From Gammaproteobacteria bacterium (GTDB lineage Bacteria; Pseudomonadota; Gammaproteobacteria; Steroidobacterales; Steroidobacteraceae): DNA of 23,880 nt. The translations under genes were made by a program, and so were the position numbers. This document shows, in pieces, positions 13,486 to 21,079 of this stretch (its first letter is position 1; each line of letters begins with the position of its first letter). The DNA is taken from positions 1,262-25,141 of the forward strand of contig PMNQ01000021.1 of assembly GCA_003162555.1 (NCBI GenBank). The letters run 5' to 3'. The notes beneath the pieces are model-generated. The model made no database searches. It saw only the letters and a program-made list of their open reading frames with translations, and had not been told where the DNA came from.

Positions 13486-15372
13486 TCAATCGTTCAGCAG
13501 TACCGCCATCTGGTCGGCGGTGAAGACATTGCTGGCCGCGTCGTACTTGCCGCTCACGGCAATGCCCAGCACTTTCGGCGTGCCGGTCAGGTCGCCGGCC
13601 AGCGCCGCGACGAAATCGCCGAAGGCCTGGTAGTTCTCGACGCGGCGGGCATGTGCGTGGCCGATCACGTAGGCGGTATCGCTGGCCATCGCGTCGCCGA
13701 CAATCTGCGGCGCCGAAGCAAGCGACAACAGGCTCACATGCAGCGGACCGGTCTGGATGAAGTGCACGAGGCCAACTCCCTCCAGGCTCAGGTCAAGTGC
13801 TGTGCTGGTGGTGGTAAGACCGGGGAAGGCGCCGGCCGAGCCGCCTCCGCTCCAGTCGAGCAGCAGCTGGTTCTTCACCTGGCTGTACGACACCAGCGTC
13901 TGCGCGCTGAAGTCCGTGCCCGCGGCGGTGCCGAAGGGCACGGGGAAGCCGAACACGCGCGCCGGTGCACCGGCCATCAGGCCGGAAAGATCCAGCGTAC
14001 TCATGTCGACGACGTAGGCTGAAGGATTCGCATCGCTGGCCGGAGCGGCGCCGGTGCCGGCGAAGTTGAAGATCGCCGGGTTGCGGCCATCGATGGAGCG
14101 CAGGGCCAGTGTCAGCGGATTGCCGACAGCGCCCGTGACCAGGCCCCACATCGGCGTGATCTCGAGACGTACGTGGCCCGCCGTGGCATCGAAGCTCGCG
14201 GTGCTGGTGGCGTCATCGATGGTGGCGGTGCCGGTGGCCCAGATGCGCTGGCCAACTGAAATGTCGGCGATACCGAAGGTGCCGGTAGCGCCTTCCTCGG
14301 TCACGCGGGTGGCATCGGCAATGTTGACGGTGACGTTGCCGCGCATGAACTCGAAGCCGCCGGCGCGCCGGTCGAGCGTCGCGCCGCGCACGGTGAGCAT
14401 GTCACCGCTCCGCGCAGTCACGACACCGCGCACGCGGTCGACGGTGTTGCTCTCGACGCTGGTGCCGGCGAACACGCGTTTCGCCGTGAAGCTGTAGTCG
14501 CTGGTCGACAGCAATCCGAAGGCCGCCGTGATCGTGGTGGCGGGTTCTGCCGCCAGCGCCGCGAGGCCGTCGGCGCCGGTGTAGCTGGTGCCGTCGATTT
14601 CGTAATGCGTTGTGTCCGTCGTGTGCACCACCACCTGGCCGGCCGCGCCTGCACCCAAGTGGAAGGGACGCACGTTCACCGTGTAGCTGTTGCCGGCGGT
14701 ATCAGCCGAAACCAGCGTGCCGCGCACGCGCACCGCCAGCTCGGCCGGCGGCACGATGCTCGCCTGGATCAGCGGCGAAACCGTGACCGTCGCATTCGTC
14801 AGGTCCACCGCATTGGAGGCGGCGAGATTGAAGTCGAAGGCCAGTCGCGCGGTGCGATCCTTCGTGATGAGCAGGTGGTGACGGTTGTCGAGCTGCACCG
14901 TCAGGTCAATCGTGCCGGTGAGCGGGTTGCCGTTCGCGTCCAGGGGCGTGAGCGCTTCGCTTCCACCACTGGCATCCTCGGCGACGATGCTCGCGTTGCT
15001 GTAGTCGAGCGTGATGGTCGCGCCGACGTACTCGCCAGAGGGAATCTGGCCAGCGTTGATCAGTTCCGACAGGTCAACCAGCTGTTCAAAATCGACGCGC
15101 GTCGTGGCCGGCAGGGTTTCAACGGCTGCGCCGCTGGCCTTGGTGAGCTTGATCGATACGACATCGACGGTGTAGCTCTGGAAGTCGCCCGCTGCATCCT
15201 GCAGCGTGACCATGGCGGTGCCCATGTCGTTGATTGGCGCGATCGTGCTGTCGCCCGAACCACCGCCGCATGCAGCGAGCATCGCGGTCGAGAGCGTGGC
15301 GGCCAGCGCGAGCAGACGCGAGCGCCAGCTCCTGGAAGCGTTGGGCTTGATATTGTCGCTGATTGAAGACAT
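13486..15372 (-). CDS. DUF4382/DUF5666-domain lipoprotein
   Basis: A 628-residue probable lipoprotein. The frame stays open far upstream through uppP, but GGAG six bases before ATG 15372, followed by a basic/hydrophobic leader and lipobox LAAC (Cys35) with a GGGSGDS linker, marks the real start. A DUF4382-like domain follows (about 50-180: AMVTLQDAAGDFQSYTVDV, then VDLSELINAGQIPSGEY). Next come repeated DUF5666-like small beta domains (from about 200: VRVRGTLVSADTAGNSYTV, and VRGVVTARSGDMLTVRG). Both are domains of unknown function found in envelope lipoproteins. It is the last gene of the uppP direction and ends in a strong terminator. Confidence 0.88.
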   Translation of the reverse strand: MSSISDNIKPNASRSWRSRLLALAATLSTAMLAACGGGSGDSTIAPINDMGTAMVTLQDAAGDFQSYTVDVVSIKLTKASGAAVETLPATTRVDFEQLVDLSELINAGQIPSGEYVGATITLDYSNASIVAEDASGGSEALTPLDANGNPLTGTIDLTVQLDNRHHLLITKDRTARLAFDFNLAASNAVDLTNATVTVSPLIQASIVPPAELAVRVRGTLVSADTAGNSYTVNVRPFHLGAGAAGQVVVHTTDTTHYEIDGTSYTGADGLAALAAEPATTITAAFGLLSTSDYSFTAKRVFAGTSVESNTVDRVRGVVTARSGDMLTVRGATLDRRAGGFEFMRGNVTVNIADATRVTEEGATGTFGIADISVGQRIWATGTATIDDATSTASFDATAGHVRLEITPMWGLVTGAVGNPLTLALRSIDGRNPAIFNFAGTGAAPASDANPSAYVVDMSTLDLSGLMAGAPARVFGFPVPFGTAAGTDFSAQTLVSYSQVKNQLLLDWSGGGSAGAFPGLTTTSTALDLSLEGVGLVHFIQTGPLHVSLLSLASAPQIVGDAMASDTAYVIGHAHARRVENYQAFGDFVAALAGDLTGTPKVLGIAVSGKYDAASNVFTADQMAVLLND

Positions 15373-15378
15373 GTTCGA

Positions 15379-15402
15379 CTCCATCTGGCAGTGGGCAGAT
15401 GG
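15379..15402 (-). promoter_or_regulatory. Hairpin touching the lipoprotein ribosome site
   Basis: CCATCTG (15381-15387) pairs with CAGATGG (15396-15402) in the leader of the DUF4382 lipoprotein. The downstream arm includes two G of the GGAG ribosome site (15379-15382), so folding could reduce translation. Confidence 0.3.
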
Positions 15403-15452
15403 ATCGGACAACGGCGCTGGTGGCCGCCGGTTGACAGCGGACTCAAGTGGTT

Positions 15453-16259
15453 TCAGCGCACCAGCGCGAGCAGCGCGGCTCCGGCGGCGATGCGGTACCA
15501 GGCGAAGGCCGTGAAGCGATGCGTCTGTACATAACGCAGCAGCCACTTCACTGCGATGAATGCCACCACGGCCGAGACCACGAATGCGACGATAAATGCC
15601 GGCCAATCCTCGGGCGCCGCGGATGCCGTGGGCGCTGCGAGTGCTGCGCCCTGGTGCAGTTTCAGGAATTCGTAACCGGTCGCGGCGAACATCGTCGGTA
15701 TGCCAACCAGGAACGCGAACTCGGTTGCCGCGGGGCGTGAAGTCAGTCCCGCCAGCATGGCGGCGAAGATCGTTGCTGCCGAGCGCGAGGTGCCGGGAAA
15801 CACTGCCGCCAGGATCTGGCAACTGCCCACCCAGAACGCGACTCGCCAGGTGACTTCGGTCACTGCAGCGCGGCCTGCCACGAGCGACTCGATGAGCAGC
15901 ATCAGCACACCGCCCAGGATCAGCGCACCCGCCACCGGCGCGACAGTCTGCGGTAACTCGAGTCCGGCTTTCTTGGCGATCAGGCCGCCGATCGCCGTGA
16001 TGGCAAACGCGAAGGCGAGTTTGGCCAGGTAATCGCGGTTCGCGCGCTCGTTCATTCCGAGCAGCATTTTCTGCAGCCGCGGCCAGAACACGAGGAGCGA
16101 TGCGAGTATGGCGCCCGCCTGGATGGCGACGTTGAACAGCTCCGAGCGCGCGCCGAGCCAATGCTCTGCGATCAGCAGGTGGCCGGTGCTGGAGATCGGC
16201 AGGAATTCAGTGAGGCCTTCGATGATGCCGAGCAGGGCGGCTTGCAGCAGATCAGTCAC
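15453..16259 (-). CDS. uppP: Undecaprenyl-diphosphatase (BacA type)
   Basis: This integral membrane phosphatase recycles undecaprenyl diphosphate to the monophosphate carrier for peptidoglycan and other wall polymers, and its activity gives bacitracin resistance. The protein has the normal 268 residues and about eight helices. The catalytic motifs are complete: ExxxE at Glu14/Glu18 in EGLTEFLPISSTGHL (14-28) with His27, and PGTSRSAAT (155-163) with Arg159. The GTG start at 16259 has AAAGGA six bases upstream. It follows flgN on the same strand but has its own likely promoter. The DUF4382 lipoprotein gene follows 80 bases downstream. Confidence 0.97.
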   Translation of the reverse strand: MTDLLQAALLGIIEGLTEFLPISSTGHLLIAEHWLGARSELFNVAIQAGAILASLLVFWPRLQKMLLGMNERANRDYLAKLAFAFAITAIGGLIAKKAGLELPQTVAPVAGALILGGVLMLLIESLVAGRAAVTEVTWRVAFWVGSCQILAAVFPGTSRSAATIFAAMLAGLTSRPAATEFAFLVGIPTMFAATGYEFLKLHQGAALAAPTASAAPEDWPAFIVAFVVSAVVAFIAVKWLLRYVQTHRFTAFAWYRIAAGAALLALVR

Positions 16260-16294
16260 CGTGAATCCTTTAGATCGGACGACACGGTGCGAAT

Positions 16295-16323
16295 CTTATC
16301 CGAGTTGGCGCGCGTGGTCCCAA
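16295..16323 (-). promoter_or_regulatory. Candidate sigma-70 promoter for uppP
   Basis: On the minus strand TTGGGA (16323-16318) and GATAAG (16300-16295) are separated by 17 bp, each 4 of 6 to consensus. A hairpin with arms CGCGTGG (16311-16317) and CCACGCG (16326-16332) encloses the -35. Confidence 0.4.
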
Positions 16324-16350
16324 GATCCACGCGTGGCCGGGAGGGACTTT

Positions 16351-16836
16351 CTAGGCCTGGCCGAGATTTCGCGGCGCGACGCCCTCGAAACGCGCGCCCG
16401 GACGGGCGTAGACGGGACCCGGCACATCGCCGCGCAATGTGGCCAGCCGCTGCTGCACCTGGCCCATGCGCGCCATGACCACGGCGCCGTTCCGGTCATT
16501 CAGTTCCTTGCAGCGGTATGCGCTTGCAAGATTCGCCTGCCAGCGCGGGCGCAGGCTGTGTTCGGGGTCGCACCAGGCAATCAGGCGCTCGAAAGCTTCG
16601 CGCCCGCTGCCGAAGGAAAGCATGCGGCAGGCGCTGGCGCGTTCGCCATCCAGCTGCGTCAGCCGCGCGACACAGCGTTGACGGTTGCCACCAATGTTCT
16701 CGATGGCGGCGGGGTCGTTGCCGCGCACGACTTCCGACTCCGAGGCCAGCACCCGCTCGAGTTCCGCGAGCAGCAGCGATTCTTCGCTGAGTACGCGCTC
16801 GAGGTGCAGGCGGATGTGTTCGGGCTGGATGCCCAT
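16351..16836 (-). CDS. flgN: Flagellar export chaperone FlgN
   Basis: A cytosolic chaperone that holds the hook-filament junction proteins FlgK and FlgL for the type III export apparatus. The 161-residue protein is nearly all helical, with the FlgN pattern of a long N-terminal coiled coil (HIRLHLERVLSEESLLLAELERVL), a central Leu-rich helix, and a C-terminal tail ending RNLGQA, close to the usual R-LG-A motif. It begins five bases after flgM stops. The gene order flgA-flgM-flgN supports the assignment; sequence alone would be weaker because FlgN is poorly conserved. Confidence 0.9.
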   Translation of the reverse strand: MGIQPEHIRLHLERVLSEESLLLAELERVLASESEVVRGNDPAAIENIGGNRQRCVARLTQLDGERASACRMLSFGSGREAFERLIAWCDPEHSLRPRWQANLASAYRCKELNDRNGAVVMARMGQVQQRLATLRGDVPGPVYARPGARFEGVAPRNLGQA

Positions 16837-16841
16837 CTGTT

Positions 16842-17174
16842 TCAGCGCAACGATTGATGCGTGGCCGCGGAAAGGTCACGCTCGAGTTGCAGCATGCGGT
16901 CGGCAATGCGGGCCGCATTGACGCTGTAGTGTCCGGACTCGATGGCCTGCGATACGCTGGCCACACGCTCGACATGGATATCGGGTGTAGCGGCGATGGC
17001 TTCCTGCAGGTTCGCAAGGCTGCGCGCCGAGCCGGAGATGCTGAGGCTGTCCGCCTGGCCCGCGCCGGGCGTATTTGCGCTCGTCGTCGGGGTGCCGCCG
17101 CGTACCGGATCGACCGCGCGGCTGCCGCCCGAATCAACGGCCTTGGCATCGGTTCCCTTCACGTGCATGGTCAC
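16842..17174 (-). CDS. flgM: Anti-sigma-28 factor FlgM
   Basis: FlgM binds the flagellar sigma factor FliA and blocks late genes until it is exported through the finished hook. The 110-residue protein has a disordered, Gly/Ser/Thr-rich N-terminal half and a helical C-terminal half (about 60-105) with the FliA-binding pattern VASVSQAIESGHYSVNAARIADRML. The start is GTG 17174, with AAGGAG (17182-17187) seven bases before; an ATG two codons in is the alternative. It is transcribed both from the flgA promoter and from its own sigma-28 promoter. Confidence 0.95.
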   Translation of the reverse strand: MTMHVKGTDAKAVDSGGSRAVDPVRGGTPTTSANTPGAGQADSLSISGSARSLANLQEAIAATPDIHVERVASVSQAIESGHYSVNAARIADRMLQLERDLSAATHQSLR

Positions 17175-17201
17175 GGCTGATCTCCTTGTCTCACGCCTGC
17201 T

Positions 17202-17228
17202 GTAACGGCCACCTGCCGCGCAACTTTA
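17202..17228 (-). promoter_or_regulatory. Sigma-28 (FliA) promoter of flgM
   Basis: On the minus strand TAAAGTTG (17228-17221), then 11 bp, then GCCGTTAC (17209-17202). Compared with the consensus TAAAGTTT-N11-GCCGATAA this is 7 of 8 and 6 of 8 with exact spacing. The start site would lie near 17195, upstream of the flgM ribosome site. FliA would thus raise its own inhibitor. Confidence 0.85.
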
Positions 17229-17240
17229 GGCCACAGCCTG

Positions 17241-17963
17241 TCATAACGTTACCTCGACATACTGTGAGCTGCGTACAGTCGCCTCAATCACGCGCTGCGA
17301 AACGATGTTCTGCACGCGGATGCGTTCGTCCGGTTTGCCATCCATCAGCGCGATGACCGCAACCCGCACTTCCATGCCTGCGGCATGGGCCAGCAGTGTG
17401 AGCTGCTGGCCGCGATGCACGACGGCGGCCGTTAGCAGGGCGTCGACATCGAGCGCTTCGCCCATCGCGACCGGGCGCCGCAAGCGCTGTCCTACCAGTT
17501 GCGAAGCGTCACTGACGTAGCGGCTCGACAATCCCGGCAGGTGGCGCACGACCGCGGTGAAATCGGCGGCCGTAGGTACGGCGTCGCGCGCGAGGGCGTG
17601 CTGCGCCACCAGCACCGGCGCCGCAGTCGAAAGCGTGACTCCTATGTATAGAGTCCAGGGCGTGGATGACTCGCAGCGCACGGCCACCGTCGTGTGCTCG
17701 CGCAACTGGCCATCGCCGGCGATGGTGGTGCGCAGCGGTATGGCGCAGGCCGGCAGTTGCAGCCGCGAATCGGGCGTGTCTGCGGCCGCAATCAGGCTTG
17801 TATCGCCGCTGCCCGCCGCGGCGTGCACCGCGAGCTCGGCGGCTTTGCCGATCGTGGCCGGTTGCTCGTAAACAGCTACGGCGGCATGCACGGTCTTGAG
17901 CGCCATCAGTGCCACTGCTGTCGCAGCAAAGCGGAACAGGGCTCTGGTCTTCTGGTTGTGCAC
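17241..17963 (-). CDS. flgA: P-ring assembly chaperone FlgA
   Basis: A periplasmic chaperone that lets FlgI assemble into the P ring around the rod. I start it at GTG 17963 (240 residues), because GGAG lies nine bases upstream and the sigma-54 promoter at 17997-18012 predicts transcription from about 17986, after the more upstream TTG at 17993 that gives the longest frame. The signal peptide then runs to about residue 27 (ending KTVHA). The mature protein has an N-terminal domain and a C-terminal SAF/ChapFlgA domain: ALARDAVPTAADF, then VGQRLRRPVAMGEAL and a beta-rich end with RIRVQNIVSQRVIEATV, the most conserved FlgA segment. It lies divergent to flgB. Confidence 0.95.
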   Translation of the reverse strand: MHNQKTRALFRFAATAVALMALKTVHAAVAVYEQPATIGKAAELAVHAAAGSGDTSLIAAADTPDSRLQLPACAIPLRTTIAGDGQLREHTTVAVRCESSTPWTLYIGVTLSTAAPVLVAQHALARDAVPTAADFTAVVRHLPGLSSRYVSDASQLVGQRLRRPVAMGEALDVDALLTAAVVHRGQQLTLLAHAAGMEVRVAVIALMDGKPDERIRVQNIVSQRVIEATVRSSQYVEVTL

Positions 17964-17972
17964 GTCGTTGAT

Positions 17973-17976
17973 CTCC
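17973..17976 (-). promoter_or_regulatory. Ribosome site deciding the flgA start
   Basis: GGAG on the minus strand, nine bases before GTG 17963. No equivalent lies before TTG 17993. Confidence 0.65.
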
Positions 17977-17996
17977 ACTTGAACTGCTGTCAATGG

Positions 17997-18012
17997 AGCA
18001 AGTCGCGTGCCA
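17997..18012 (-). promoter_or_regulatory. Sigma-54 promoter of flgA
   Basis: The minus strand reads TGGCACGCGACTTGCT, a full match to TGGCACG-N4-TTGCW with GG and GC elements 12 bp apart. The start site would be near 17986. An RpoN-dependent activator such as FleQ would be required. Confidence 0.9.
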
Positions 18013-18039
18013 GTAGCTGCAGCGCCGGAACAATGACGC

Positions 18040-18066
18040 TCAAGTCCAGAGCGCTGCTACCGATAC
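18040..18066 (+). promoter_or_regulatory. Possible sigma-28-like promoter upstream of flgB
   Basis: TCAAGTCC-N11-ACCGATAC matches the sigma-28 consensus at 5 of 8 and 6 of 8 positions with exact spacing. It faces flgB, about 200 bases ahead of it. It is much weaker than the flgM promoter. Confidence 0.25.
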
Positions 18067-18210
18067 ATTTTATGGCGGCACCGATCGCAGCCACGTTGCG
18101 GCCAGCGGTTGCCGGCGTGCGGCAAATTCATGCCGCTCCGCGCGCTCCAACTGGGCTCTACCGAGAACTGCGTCACAGGCCGACGCCATCCACACCTTCA
18201 TTCAGTGGCG

Positions 18211-18226
18211 TGGCACAGGACTTGCT
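18211..18226 (+). promoter_or_regulatory. Sigma-54 promoter of the flgB operon
   Basis: TGGCACAGGACTTGCT is a near-perfect -24/-12 promoter (TGGCAC, then TTGCT, correct spacing). The start site would lie near 18237, giving a leader of about 26 bases with GGAGG (18254-18258) before ATG 18263. It should drive flgBCDEFGHI. Confidence 0.92.
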
Positions 18227-18262
18227 CCCTTCGCTCCGACAGTTCGGATTTGCGGAGGCAGC

Positions 18263-18670
18263 ATGGCCAACAGCATCGACAATTTCCTGGGTGTACACGC
18301 CCAGGCACTTAACCTCGAGTCGCGGCGCACGCAGCTATTGGCCGCGAACATCGCCAATGTCGACACGCCAAATTTCAAGGCACGCGACCTGGATTTCAAG
18401 GCCGCGCTGGCCAATGCGTCCGCCATCGGTTCCGCCGGGCCGGCGCTGCGCACCACCAACAGCGCACATCTGCAGGCCAACGCGGCCGGCGCCAATGAAG
18501 ATCCCGCTCTTCTATATCGGGTGCCGATGGCACCCGCGCTCGATGGCAACACCGTTGATGAGCAACTCGAACAGGCGGCGTTCGCGGAGAACAGCGTGCG
18601 CTACCAGGCCACGCTGACACTGCTCGGCGGAAAGCTGCGTTCGCTGATGACGGCGATCACGGGGCAGTAG
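18263..18670 (+). CDS. flgB: Flagellar proximal rod protein FlgB
   Basis: One of the proteins of the flagellar rod in the periplasm. The 135-residue protein has the rod-protein N-terminal motif AANIANVDTPNFKARDLDF (about 28-46) and a C-terminal helix (FAENSVRYQATLTLLGGKLRSL), both amphipathic and used for axial packing. Length matches the family. GGAGG four bases upstream fixes the ATG. First gene of the sigma-54-driven rod-hook operon. Confidence 0.97.
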   Translation: MANSIDNFLGVHAQALNLESRRTQLLAANIANVDTPNFKARDLDFKAALANASAIGSAGPALRTTNSAHLQANAAGANEDPALLYRVPMAPALDGNTVDEQLEQAAFAENSVRYQATLTLLGGKLRSLMTAITGQ

Positions 18671-18696
18671 GCCGGAAGACTTAAGGAGCAATCGCC

Positions 18697-19107
18697 ATGT
18701 CCAGCTTCAGGATTTTCGACATCGCCGGCTCAGGCATGAGCGCGCAATCGGTGCGGCTCAATACCGTGGCCAGCAATCTCGCCAACGCCGACAGTGTCAG
18801 CAACAGCCCGCAGGGCGTGTACCGCGCCAGGCACCCGGTCTTTCAAGCGCTGTTGCCTACTCCCGGCGACAACTCGAGCAGCGGTGTCAGCGTAGCAGGC
18901 ATCGCCGAAAGCAAGGCCGCACCCGAGACGCGCTACGACCCGGGCAATCCACTCGCCGACGCGCAGGGCTATGTGTACGCGCCCAGTGTCAACGTGGTCG
19001 AGGAGATGACCGACATGATTTCCGCTTCGCGTTCCTATCAGAACAACGTCGAAGTGCTGAGCACGGCCCGCGACCTGATGCTCGCCACGCTGAAACTCGG
19101 TCAGTAA
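18697..19107 (+). CDS. flgC: Flagellar proximal rod protein FlgC
   Basis: A rod component exported by the flagellar type III system. The 136-residue protein carries the rod N-terminal signature (NTVASNLANADSVSN) and the FlgC C-terminal block YAPSVNVVEEMTDMISASR, ending in a long amphipathic helix. AAGGAGCAAT lies just before the ATG, and the same GGAGCAAT leader recurs before flgD and flgE. It sits 26 bases after flgB. Confidence 0.97.
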   Translation: MSSFRIFDIAGSGMSAQSVRLNTVASNLANADSVSNSPQGVYRARHPVFQALLPTPGDNSSSGVSVAGIAESKAAPETRYDPGNPLADAQGYVYAPSVNVVEEMTDMISASRSYQNNVEVLSTARDLMLATLKLGQ

Positions 19108-19122
19108 CGGAGCAATCAATCC

Positions 19123-19794
19123 ATGAGCACCACACCCGTATCCGCATCGCACTCGTCCGTGCTGCCAGGAGCCGCCACCAACACGGGCGGTGGCATCCAG
19201 GGGCTCACGTCCGCCGATTTCCTGACGCTGATGACCACACAGCTGAAGAACCAGGATCCGCTCAATCCCACCGACAGCAACCAGTTCCTGTCGCAGCTGG
19301 CGCAGCTCAGCACCGTGTCGGGGATCACATCAATGAATACGACGATGACCAATCTGTCATCGTCATTGCTTTCGTCGCAAGCACTCTCCAGCGCGACGCT
19401 GGTTGGCCACGGCATCCTGACCGCCGTCGACTCGGCCCACTACACGGCCGGAGCGCCACTCAGCGGCGCGGTGCAGGTGCCCGACGGCGCCAGCAGCATC
19501 ACACTCACGATCACCGATGCCAGTGGCGCCGTGGTCCGGCACATCACCGCGTCCCCAGGCGCCGGCCTGCAGCCCTTCAGCTGGGACGGGACGACCGACA
19601 GCGGCTCAGCCGCGCAAAGCGGCACCTACAGCGTCGGCGTCAGCGCGATCGTCAATGGACGCAACCAGGCGGCCACGACGCTGCTCAATGGCACGGTGAC
19701 CAGCGTAACGCTCGATCCTGCCGGCGGCGGAGTAACCCTCAACACACCTGAGCTGGGCCCGATCGCGCTCAGCAAAGTCAATCAGATCAGCTAG
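19123..19794 (+). CDS. flgD: Hook-capping protein FlgD
   Basis: The scaffold that caps the growing hook and directs FlgE assembly. The 223-residue protein begins with a flexible Ser/Thr-rich segment, then the highly conserved helix FLTLMTTQLKNQDPLNP (about 34-50) with QFLSQLAQLSTV. A central FlgD Ig-like domain follows (about 105-185; PFSWDGTTDSGSAAQSGTYS is typical), and a Tudor-like end. GGAGCAAT precedes ATG 19123, 15 bases after flgC. Confidence 0.97.
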   Translation: MSTTPVSASHSSVLPGAATNTGGGIQGLTSADFLTLMTTQLKNQDPLNPTDSNQFLSQLAQLSTVSGITSMNTTMTNLSSSLLSSQALSSATLVGHGILTAVDSAHYTAGAPLSGAVQVPDGASSITLTITDASGAVVRHITASPGAGLQPFSWDGTTDSGSAAQSGTYSVGVSAIVNGRNQAATTLLNGTVTSVTLDPAGGGVTLNTPELGPIALSKVNQIS

Positions 19795-19816
19795 TTTTTC
19801 TAAAGGAGCAATTCCC

Positions 19817-21058
19817 ATGGCTTTTGGCATCGCACTCAGCGGCATCGACGCGGCACAGAATGATCTCAACGTGACCGCGAACAACATCGCGAACTCCGCG
19901 ACCACGGGCTTCAAGTCCTCGGCCTCGCAGTTCGCCGAACTGTTCGCGGTCTCGCCCCAGGGCACCAGCAGCACGCAGACCGGCAACGGTGTGAAGATCC
20001 AGCAGGTGGCCCAGAAGTTCACGCAGGGCAACATCACTTCGACCGGCAACAACCTCGACCTGGCGATCAGCGGTGGCGGCTTCTTCGTGGTCTCCAGCGC
20101 AGGCGCGCTGCAGTACACGCGCGCCGGCTCGTTCCAGACCGACGGCAGCGGCTACGTCGTCAACGCGGCCGGGCAGCGCCTGCAGGTGTTCACGCCGACC
20201 CCGACGGGCGGCTTCAACACGACGTCGCTTGCCGACCTGCAGCTCGTGACCGGCGACAGCGCGCCAAAAGCCAGCACCACGGCGCAGCTGGTCTACAACC
20301 TGCCTTCAGACGAGACACCGCCCGCGACGGCTTTCAGTCCCGCGGATTCCACCAGCTTCAACCAGTCGACCTCGCTGACGGTGTACGACTCGCTCGGCGC
20401 GGCCCACACGGCCAGCATGTATTTCGTCAATACCGGCCTCAACACCTGGGACGCCTACGAGTATGTCGATGCACAGCAGGTCAACGCCACGCCGGTGGCG
20501 CTGACCTACAACTCGAGCGGCCTGCTCAGCGGCGTGGTCGATACGGCCGGCGGCACCGATACCACGGCCATCGATTTCGGCACCTACACGCCGACCACCA
20601 CCGGGGCGAGCCCGATGAACGTGGGCTTCGATCTGAGCAAGACCACTCAGTACGGCGACACCTTCGGCGTCACCTCGATCACGCAGGATGGCTTTACCAC
20701 CGGCAAGCTCGCCGGCATCTCGGTCGATTCCAGCGGCATCGTCCAGGCCAACTACACCAACGGACGCGCCAACTCGCTCGGCCAGGTGGCACTGGCGAAT
20801 TTCGCAGATCAGCAGGGACTGCAACAGGTTGGCAACACCAACTGGGTGCAGACCTTCGCCTCCGGCGCGGCCCTGTACGGGCCGGCCGGCGCTTCCGGAT
20901 TTGGTTTGCTGCAATCCGGGTCGCTCGAGGATTCCAATGTCGACATCACGGCGCAGCTGGTCAACATGATCACGGCGCAGCGCGCCTTCCAGGCCAACGC
21001 GCAGATGATCTCGACCGAGAATCAGATCACGCAGACGATCATCAACATTCGCCCGTAG
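19817..21058 (+). CDS. flgE: Flagellar hook protein FlgE
   Basis: The building block of the hook. The 413-residue protein has the rod/hook N-terminal motif (NNIANSATTGFKSS, about 22-35), a FlgE-type D1 domain (GNNLDLAISGGGFFVV, YTRAGSF), a variable middle and a conserved C-terminal helix (QLVNMITAQRAFQANAQM). Length is normal for a hook protein without large insertions. AAGGAGCAAT ends five bases before ATG 19817. Confidence 0.98.
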   Translation: MAFGIALSGIDAAQNDLNVTANNIANSATTGFKSSASQFAELFAVSPQGTSSTQTGNGVKIQQVAQKFTQGNITSTGNNLDLAISGGGFFVVSSAGALQYTRAGSFQTDGSGYVVNAAGQRLQVFTPTPTGGFNTTSLADLQLVTGDSAPKASTTAQLVYNLPSDETPPATAFSPADSTSFNQSTSLTVYDSLGAAHTASMYFVNTGLNTWDAYEYVDAQQVNATPVALTYNSSGLLSGVVDTAGGTDTTAIDFGTYTPTTTGASPMNVGFDLSKTTQYGDTFGVTSITQDGFTTGKLAGISVDSSGIVQANYTNGRANSLGQVALANFADQQGLQQVGNTNWVQTFASGAALYGPAGASGFGLLQSGSLEDSNVDITAQLVNMITAQRAFQANAQMISTENQITQTIINIRP

Positions 21059-21079
21059 GAACTTTAAGGAACTATCGCG

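Noticed and set aside
14605..15366. 253-codon plus-strand frame
   Set aside because: Antisense to the lipoprotein; Arg-rich shadow without ribosome site or domain.
15432..15437. Perfect TTGACA on the plus strand
   Set aside because: No -10 at proper spacing and no plus-strand gene follows.
15373..16161. N-terminal extension of the DUF4382 lipoprotein frame (an open stretch of 263 codons)
   Set aside because: It runs antisense-frame through uppP, is Arg/Ala-rich shadow sequence, and the true start has a ribosome site and lipobox signal.
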